Shown here in pieces: positions 1 through 6,106 of a stretch of 6,106 nt of DNA (positions within the stretch are counted from its first letter, which is position 1; every line of letters starts with the position of its first letter). The DNA is from Myxococcota bacterium. Its GTDB lineage: Bacteria > Myxococcota_A > UBA9160 > PR03. The stretch covers positions 1-6,106 of the forward strand of contig JALOQG010000181.1 in the NCBI GenBank assembly GCA_025453505.1, read 5' to 3'. The position numbers and the translations under genes were made by a program. A model generated the notes under the pieces. It searched no databases and was not told the origin of the DNA. It saw only the letters and a program-made list of their open reading frames with translations.

Positions 1-998
1 CAGACCCGCCGCGACGGCCTTGTCGCGCAGCGCGCCGAGATCGAGACCGGCGCCGTCGTCGCTGACCGAGACGAGGATCGAGTCCTTCTCGCGGACGGCC
101 TCGATGCGCAGGCGTCCGGACTCGGGCTTGCCGGCCGCGATGCGTTCGGCGGGCGACTCGAGGCCGTGATCGACCGCGTTGCGGACCAGATGCACGAGCG
201 GGTCGTAGAGGCGATCGAGGATCGAACGGTCGAGCTCGAGCTCGGCGCCGCCGAGCGTCACGTTCACGCGCTTGCCGCAACGCTGTGCGACCTCGCGCGC
301 GACGCGCGGCAGGTTCTCCATCACGCGCAGCATCGGCGTCGTGCGCAGCGCCAGGGCGCGACGCTTCAGCTCGCCGACGACGCGGTCCATCTGGTCGAGA
401 CCGCCGGACAGACGCGGGTGTGCGTCGCCGCCTTCGGCGGCCGTGCGCAGCTGGCCCGTGGTGAGGATCACCTCGCCCACCGTGCTCAAGAAGCGATCGA
501 GCGTCTCGTTCGGGACGCGGATCGAAGGCGGTGGTCTCGGCACGTTGGCGCGACCGGACTCGGCCGGTGCGCGCTCCGCCTCCGGGACCGTCTCGACTAC
601 GGCAGGCGCTGCGCTTTTTTTGCGGGCTCCGGAATGCCGAGTTCGGCCAGCAGCGCGAGGTCCGCGGGCGGCGCGTCGGCCGTCTCGCGCACATGCGCCA
701 CCATCCGTTCGAGGCTTTCGAGACCGCGGAAGAGCAGCGCGACGCCGCCCGGATCGTCCACGCCGCCGTGCCCGCGCCACTCGCCGAGGCGATCCTCGAG
801 CCGATGCGCGAGCAGCGACACCGCGTCGTAGCCGAGCGACGCGCCCATGCCCTTCATCGAGTGCATGAGCCGGAACACCGTGTCGAGCGCCTCGCCCGCG
901 CGCGCGTCCTTTTCGAGCACGAGCAGCGCCTGGCCGATCTCGGCCAGATGCTCCGTCGCCTCTTCGAGGAAGAGCGTCCGGTACTTGGCGAGGTCCAC
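1..998 (-). CDS. cheA: CheA histidine kinase, read across a -1 frameshift, 3' end outside window
   Basis: CheA autophosphorylates under receptor and CheW control and passes phosphate to CheY. The gene is in two frames: 998 to 615 in the zero frame, then 615 to 1 in the -1 frame, 333 residues visible. P1 (HPt) spans about 1-105 with phospho-His46 in HSMKGMGASLGY. A Pro/Ala/Glu-rich linker (about 106-158) contains the frame change after Lys128. P3 dimerisation helices start near 159 (SIRVPNETLDRFLSTVGE). P4 has its N-box at 270-280 (HLVRNAVDHGL) and G1 box at 314-318 (DDGAG). The rest of P4 and P5 lie beyond the window. No CheY-binding P2 domain is seen. The -1 frame has no stop anywhere from 615 to 1. 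The GTG start at 998 has AAGGA 6 nt upstream and overlaps the cheY stop by one base. No good independent start precedes P3 in the second frame (a GTG at 543 lacks a Shine-Dalgarno). Confidence 0.9.
571..614 (-). promoter_or_regulatory. candidate mRNA hairpin downstream of the slippery site
   Basis: Directly after the A7 run the mRNA can pair as follows: GCGC (611-614) with GCGC (571-574); a 2x2 mismatch; CGCCU (604-608) with AGGCG (577-581); and an inner stem CCGU (599-602) with ACGG (588-591) closing a 7-nt loop. If the outer four pairs are opened by the ribosome, the CGCCU stem begins 6 nt after the heptamer, within the spacing usual for bacterial -1 stimulators. The zero-frame UAG lies at the edge of the inner loop. 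GC-rich DNA forms such hairpins often, so this is only supportive. Confidence 0.4.
597..998 (-). CDS. zero-frame product of cheA: stand-alone HPt (P1) protein
   Basis: Without a frame change, the ribosome that starts at GTG 998 makes 133 residues and stops at TAG 597-599. This contains a whole HPt four-helix bundle with His46 and the GYDAVSLLAHRLED helix. A short linker follows, ending in five out-of-frame residues (AQRLP) after the two lysines of the slippery site. Such a protein could not autophosphorylate but could in principle be phosphorylated by a CheA P4 domain and pass phosphate to CheY. HPt proteins separated from their kinase are known in other phosphorelays. Whether it is stable and used here is inference. 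If the frame change is only a sequencing or mutational defect, this is the truncated remnant of cheA. Confidence 0.6.
   Translation of the reverse strand: MDLAKYRTLFLEEATEHLAEIGQALLVLEKDARAGEALDTVFRLMHSMKGMGASLGYDAVSLLAHRLEDRLGEWRGHGGVDDPGGVALLFRGLESLERMVAHVRETADAPPADLALLAELGIPEPAKKAQRLP
615..621 (-). promoter_or_regulatory. candidate -1 frameshift slippery heptamer A AAA AAA
   Basis: The mRNA reads GCA AAA AAA GCG in the zero frame, so the seven A's sit exactly in X XXY YYZ register, and slipping back one base gives AAA AAA AGC. E. coli dnaX uses the almost identical GCA AAA AAG. The shift needed to join the HPt and kinase halves is exactly -1. It is the longest A or T run I see in this GC-rich window. 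Lysine is normally AAG here: 8 of 9 Lys codons in cheY and all three earlier Lys codons in cheA. A GGAG (627-630) lies 5 nt upstream, closer than the dnaX stimulator (about 10 nt). The same run would also allow polymerase slippage or phase variation. Confidence 0.65.
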
Positions 999-1369
999 TA
1001 CGCGTCCTTCTCGGCGATCTTGCGCAGCGTCGCGATGACGGCCTCGGGTTTGAACGGCTTCACGATGTAGTCGGACGCACCGGCCTGGAGTGCCTCCATC
1101 ACGAGCGCCTCCTGACCCAGCGCGCTGACCATCGCCACCTTCGCCGTCGGATCGAGCGCGAGGATCTCCTTCACCGCGTCGATGCCCGACCGCTTCGGCA
1201 TCACGATGTCCATCGTGACCAGGTCCGGCTGCAGCTTGGTGAACTCCTCGACGGCCGCACGCCCGTCGGCGGCCTCGCCCACGACCTCGAACCCTTCGGG
1301 CTCGATGATCTCGCGAATCAACTTGCGCATGAAGCGCGCGTCGTCCGCCACGAGCACTCGGATACTCAT
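998..1369 (-). CDS. cheY: CheY-type single-domain response regulator
   Basis: This is a 123-residue receiver with no output domain, expected to take phosphate from the CheA HPt histidine and act by protein binding. It has the acidic pair Asp9/Asp10 in LVADDARFMRKLI, phosphoacceptor Asp54 in VTMDIVMP, Ser82 in MVSALGQ (the Thr/Ser switch position) and Lys104 in IVKPF. The SALGQEALVMEALQAGASDY stretch resembles CheY of Bacillus and Thermotoga more than that of enteric bacteria, from memory of those families. Longer in-frame extension upstream overlaps cheW and is not receiver sequence. The ATG at 1369 is fixed by a strong GGAGG (1376-1380) 6 nt upstream and by the ATGA overlap with the cheW stop. 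The TAG stop shares one base with the cheA GTG. It could drive flagella, pili or another output; the window does not show which. Confidence 0.94.
   Translation of the reverse strand: MSIRVLVADDARFMRKLIREIIEPEGFEVVGEAADGRAAVEEFTKLQPDLVTMDIVMPKRSGIDAVKEILALDPTAKVAMVSALGQEALVMEALQAGASDYIVKPFKPEAVIATLRKIAEKDA
1005..1009 (-). promoter_or_regulatory. ribosome binding site of cheA
   Basis: AAGGA in the mRNA lies 6 nt before GTG 998, inside the last codons of cheY. It decides the GTG start, which is otherwise easy to miss because the frame stays open upstream with no chemotaxis-like sequence. Confidence 0.75.
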
Positions 1370-1812
1370 GCCCTGCCTCCCCCATCTTCGATGACGTGCG
1401 CTGCTCGTTCGAGCAGTCGCGCCGCGTCGAGTACCGCCACGATGCGACCGCGCACCGGCCGCCGTTCCAACACCACACCGTCGCGTGCGCCGGCCCCGGC
1501 CGGCACGTCCGCGAGACCGAGCACGCGATCCACCGGCAGGCCCAGACGGCCTGCTTCGGCTCCACCGGCGCCCAGCACGAGTACGTTCTCGGGCTTCGCC
1601 GAGGCGGCGCCTTCTCCCAGCAGCGCCTCGCCCCACACGACCGGCAGCGCGTCGCCGTGATGGTTCACGACTCCCGCGCGCGTGGTCGCGAGCGACGGGA
1701 TCGCCGAGATCGGCGTCCACTCCGCCACTTCGACGACGTCGGAGATCGGCAGCGCGTAGGCCGATCCACCGACTTCGAAGAGCACGAGCCGCCGCTCGGC
1801 TTCGGCCGTCAC
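1366..1812 (-). CDS. cheW: CheW adaptor protein
   Basis: CheW couples receptor tips to the CheA P5 domain in cytoplasmic signalling arrays. The 148-residue protein is a single CheW domain of ordinary size. It opens with a LVLFEVGGSAYALPISDVVEV strand pattern (around residues 9-29), has a GVVNHHGDALPVV segment (about 47-59) matching the family's G-x-x-N-x-x-G-x-x-x-P-V-V motif, and ends with a GRIVAVLDAARLL strand and helix. The GTG start at 1812 is supported by an AAGGG Shine-Dalgarno (1819-1823) 6 nt upstream and by a 4-base GTGA overlap with the receptor stop. Its own TGA overlaps the cheY ATG. The order receptor, adaptor, receiver, kinase indicates one signalling unit. Confidence 0.95.
   Translation of the reverse strand: MTAEAERRLVLFEVGGSAYALPISDVVEVAEWTPISAIPSLATTRAGVVNHHGDALPVVWGEALLGEGAASAKPENVLVLGAGGAEAGRLGLPVDRVLGLADVPAGAGARDGVVLERRPVRGRIVAVLDAARLLERAAHVIEDGGGRA
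1376..1383 (-). promoter_or_regulatory. ribosome binding site of cheY
   Basis: GGGGGAGG in the mRNA, with its GGAGG core 6 nt before ATG 1369, lies within the end of cheW. It is the strongest Shine-Dalgarno in the window, which may suggest that CheY is made at a higher level than its neighbours. Confidence 0.8.
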
Positions 1813-3149
1813 GGCGTGCCCTTGATCTGGAAGCGCTGCAGCGCGCCGCGCAGTTCGTCGGCGAGATCGCTCATCGCCTGCGCCGACGCGACCGTCTCCG
1901 CCATCGACTCGTACTGGCCCGCGGCCGACAGCGCGACTTCGTGTACGGCGGCCGCATTGGCGACGGCGACGCCCGCGATCTCGTCCATCGAGGCGACCAT
2001 CCGCTCCGCGTCGCGCGCCTGCGCGTCGGCCTCCTGGAAGATCTCCTCGGAACGCGACGCCGCCTCGGAGACGGCGGACTGAATCTGTTCGAGCGAGTGC
2101 GCGATGGTGTTGACGTCGTCGCGGCCCTCGCCGATCACCTGGCTCGACTGACGCATCTCGTCGGCGACCTGCGCGGTCTCGGCCTGGATCTCGTGCACGA
2201 GCTTCGAAATCTCCTCGGCGCTGCGGCTCGCGCTCTCGGCGAGCTTGCGGATCTCGTCGGCGACGACCGAGAAGCCGCGCCCGGCCTCGCCGGCGCGCGC
2301 GGCCTCGATCGAAGCGTTGAGCGAGAGCAGGTTCGTGCGCTGCGCGACGCTGTGGATCATCTCGGTGATCTGGTGCACGTGGCGCGTCTTGGCTTCGAGC
2401 TGGAACACCAGCGCACCGGCGTCCTCGACGCGCTGGAACACCATGCGCATCTTCTCGAGCGCGAGCCGCGACACGTCCACGCCCGCGTGCGCCTTCTGGT
2501 TCGCCTCCGCGGAGAATCCGAACGCCTCGCGCGCGCGGCCGCTGTTCAGCTCGATCGTCTGCGCGATGTCGGAGATCATCTTCATCGCGCCGTCGAGCAG
2601 CTCCTGCTGGTGCGCGACGCCCTTGGCGACGCCTTCGACGGTGGTCGAGATCGCCTCGGTGCCGGTGCGGCCCTGTTGCGTCGAGCGCGACAGCTCGGCC
2701 GCTGCGATCGAGAGACGATCCGAGCCGTGTTGCACGTGCTCGACGAGCCGGCGCAGACCGTCGAGCATCGCGCCGATGCTGACGGCGAGATCGTCGGTCT
2801 CGTCGCGCAGGCGGCCGCTCGGGAACGGCGTGCCGGGCGACAGGTCGCCGGCGTGGATGCGATCGGTGACCGAACGCAGTGCTTCGAACTTGCGCCCGAA
2901 CTCGCGCGACAAGAAGAAGCCGAGCACGCCGCCGCCGCCGAGCGCGACGAAGGCCGTCGCCCAGGGCTCCACCGCGAAGCCGGAGGCCAGCACGGCGTGC
3001 GGAAAGGCGACCGCCACTGCTGCGACGAGCAGGGAACGCAAAACGAACTTGTGCGAGAGAGCCACGCGCACGAGCTGCGTATCGGCGCAGGGGCGGCCGG
3101 TCTTGACGGAAGAGGTGGCGATGGATCCCGGAGCCGGGACGCGCCGCAA
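1809..3149 (-). CDS. methyl-accepting chemotaxis protein with HAMP domain and no periplasmic sensor domain
   Basis: This is a chemoreceptor that controls CheA activity through CheW. In the 446-residue version, two hydrophobic segments (about 36-57 and 64-82) are separated by only a few residues. A HAMP domain follows (about 83-137, with GDL and RDETDDL), then a long helical signalling region. The hairpin tip at about 265-295 has the near-invariant RTNLLSLNASIEAARAG and GRGFSVVADE sequences that contact CheW and CheA. With no room for a ligand-binding ectodomain, input is probably from the membrane, the cytoplasm or a partner protein (inference). The start is uncertain. TTG at 3149 gives the longest protein and lies 4 nt after the thiL stop, but has no clear Shine-Dalgarno. 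GTG at 3071 or 3065 would place the protein just before the membrane segment, which looks more natural, but these also lack one. The TGA overlaps the cheW GTG. Confidence 0.93.
   Translation of the reverse strand: MRRVPAPGSIATSSVKTGRPCADTQLVRVALSHKFVLRSLLVAAVAVAFPHAVLASGFAVEPWATAFVALGGGGVLGFFLSREFGRKFEALRSVTDRIHAGDLSPGTPFPSGRLRDETDDLAVSIGAMLDGLRRLVEHVQHGSDRLSIAAAELSRSTQQGRTGTEAISTTVEGVAKGVAHQQELLDGAMKMISDIAQTIELNSGRAREAFGFSAEANQKAHAGVDVSRLALEKMRMVFQRVEDAGALVFQLEAKTRHVHQITEMIHSVAQRTNLLSLNASIEAARAGEAGRGFSVVADEIRKLAESASRSAEEISKLVHEIQAETAQVADEMRQSSQVIGEGRDDVNTIAHSLEQIQSAVSEAASRSEEIFQEADAQARDAERMVASMDEIAGVAVANAAAVHEVALSAAGQYESMAETVASAQAMSDLADELRGALQRFQIKGTP
1819..1823 (-). promoter_or_regulatory. 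ribosome binding site of cheW
   Basis: AAGGG in the mRNA lies 6 nt before GTG 1812, inside the last codons of the chemoreceptor gene. It supports the GTG start and the GTGA stop-start overlap. Confidence 0.7.
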
Positions 3150-3153
3150 AGTC

Positions 3154-4101
3154 TCAGAAGTGGGTGAATCCCCGCCGCGGACCCGCCGGGCCGAGCCCGC
3201 GCAGGCCTCGCGTCGCGGTCACGACGCCGATCTCGGTCGTGGGCGTGCCGAGCCGGCGCGCGAGCGCGGGACCGGCCGGGACGCCTGGCCGCAGCGTGAA
3301 GACGAGCTCGTAGTCCTCGCCGCCGGTCGCGGCGAGCACGCGCGCGTCGAGTCCCGCCCGGGTGCAGGCCGCCTCGAAACCGCGCGGCACCGGGATGCGA
3401 TCGGCGTCGATGCGCGCCCCGACGCGCGACGCCCGCAGCACGTGGCCGAGGTCCGCGACCAGACCGTCCGAGACGTCGATGCAGGCGCCCACGCCGCGCA
3501 GGCGCGCGAGCGCCCGGCCCGCCGCGAGGCGAGGCTCCGGCGCGAACCGCACGCGGGCGCCGCGGGCGGCCCGCGCGACGCCGAGCGCCGCGCCGCCGAG
3601 CGTACCGGTCACGAAGATGCGATCGCCCGCGCGAGCCGCGTCGCGACGCAGCGCGCGACCGCGCGGTACGGCGCCGAGCACGGTCAGCGTCAGCGCGGTG
3701 TCGCGCGCGCGTGTCAGGTTGCCGCCGACGAGCGGTGCGCCCCAGCGACGCGAGCCGTCGACGAGCCCACGCGTCAATGCATCGCAGCGCGCGACGTCGA
3801 GCGAAGGATCGACCGTCAGCGCCGCGACGACGCCCAGTGGCCGCGCGCCCATCGCGGCGAGATCCGAGAGCGCCGCGGCGAGCGCGCGGCGTCCGATCGA
3901 ATGCGGCGTCTCCCAATCCCAGCGGAAGTGCACGCCTTCGACGACGGCGTCCGTCGAGACGACGAGATCCTCGCCCGGTCGCGTGCGCAGCACGGCGGCG
4001 TCGTCGCCGATGCCGAGCACGACGCCCGGCTGGCGCGCGCGTCCGACCGCGCGCCGGATCCGCTCGATCAGCCCGAACTCGCCGACGTCGCGCAGCTTCA
4101 T
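3154..4101 (-). CDS. thiL: thiamine-monophosphate kinase ThiL
   Basis: ThiL phosphorylates thiamine monophosphate with ATP to thiamine diphosphate, the last step of cofactor synthesis, in the cytoplasm. The 315-residue length is normal for the family. The PurM/ThiL-type signature motifs are all present: GIGDDAAV (30-37), STDAVVEGVHF (49-59), SDLAAMGA (79-86), GGNLTR (126-131), DVSDGL (209-214) and GGEDYEL (260-266). These supply the acidic metal- and nucleotide-binding residues. The ATG at 4101 begins MKLRDVGEFGLI, the usual short lead into a ThiL. I see no Shine-Dalgarno sequence before it, so translation may depend on ribosomes arriving from lon, which stops 22 nt upstream. The stop is 4 nt before the earliest possible start of the chemoreceptor gene. 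The protein has no functional link to chemotaxis; it probably just shares the transcript. Confidence 0.96.
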   Translation of the reverse strand: MKLRDVGEFGLIERIRRAVGRARQPGVVLGIGDDAAVLRTRPGEDLVVSTDAVVEGVHFRWDWETPHSIGRRALAAALSDLAAMGARPLGVVAALTVDPSLDVARCDALTRGLVDGSRRWGAPLVGGNLTRARDTALTLTVLGAVPRGRALRRDAARAGDRIFVTGTLGGAALGVARAARGARVRFAPEPRLAAGRALARLRGVGACIDVSDGLVADLGHVLRASRVGARIDADRIPVPRGFEAACTRAGLDARVLAATGGEDYELVFTLRPGVPAGPALARRLGTPTTEIGVVTATRGLRGLGPAGPRRGFTHF

Positions 4102-4123
4102 GCCGCGACGATAGCCGCGTGCC

Positions 4124-6106
<1,983 letters not shown>

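Noticed and set aside
541..543. GTG as an independent start for the kinase half of cheA
   Set aside because: There is no Shine-Dalgarno at a usable distance, and it lies over 50 nt past the zero-frame stop, so reinitiation is less convincing than a shift at the A7 run.
3072..3100. A GCCGATAC sequence (3079-3086, minus strand) resembling the -10 element of flagellar sigma-28 promoters
   Set aside because: The matching -35 is poor (TCAAGACC at slightly wrong spacing), and the transcript would begin almost on GTG 3071. A chance match is more likely without transcript data.
1485..3167. A 560-codon open frame on the plus strand opposite cheW and the receptor gene
   Set aside because: It is the antisense shadow of real genes in GC-rich DNA. 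The translation is low-complexity (Arg, Ala, Leu, Asp, His) with no recognisable domain.
2582..3916. A 444-codon minus-strand frame across thiL and the receptor
   Set aside because: It is out of frame with both clear genes and its composition is Arg-rich with no motifs.

Overview
The window is a single minus-strand gene cluster in high-GC (roughly 70% by eye) bacterial DNA. Read in the direction of transcription, from high to low coordinates, it holds: the 3' part of lon (ATP-dependent protease), thiL (thiamine-monophosphate kinase), a short two-helix methyl-accepting chemotaxis protein (MCP), cheW, a stand-alone cheY-type receiver, and the 5' part of a CheA histidine kinase that runs off the window start. 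No plus-strand gene, RNA gene, mobile element or CRISPR array could be supported. There is no gene-free stretch longer than about 80 bases. The gene content and codon bias fit a high-GC, Gram-negative-type bacterium, perhaps in the Myxococcota / former Deltaproteobacteria area. That placement is a guess from context, not something the sequence proves.

The layout is tight. Lon ends 22 nt before thiL, and thiL ends 4 nt before the earliest possible MCP start. The last three junctions overlap: MCP/cheW as GTGA, cheW/cheY as ATGA, cheY/cheA as TAGTG. cheW, cheY and cheA each have a good Shine-Dalgarno (SD) element 6 nt before the start. Together MCP, CheW, CheA and CheY make a minimal chemosensory core: receptor, adaptor, kinase and output receiver. 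The adaptation enzymes CheR and CheB, and any CheC/CheX phosphatase, are not in the window.

The main point of interest is in cheA. The frame that starts at 998 encodes a complete P1 (HPt) phosphotransfer domain and then stops at 597-599. The P3 and P4 kinase domains continue without a stop in the -1 frame to the window edge. The switch falls at an A7 run in the mRNA (plus-strand T7, 615-621), read in the zero frame as GCA AAA AAA G. That is a canonical X XXY YYZ bacterial -1 slippery heptamer of the same kind as in E. coli dnaX. It lies in the linker between domains, is followed by a foldable hairpin (571-614), and reaches a zero-frame stop five codons later. The options are a programmed -1 frameshift making both a free HPt protein and full CheA, slippage by RNA polymerase, a phase-variable tract, or a one-base homopolymer error or mutation. 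The sequence alone cannot separate these.
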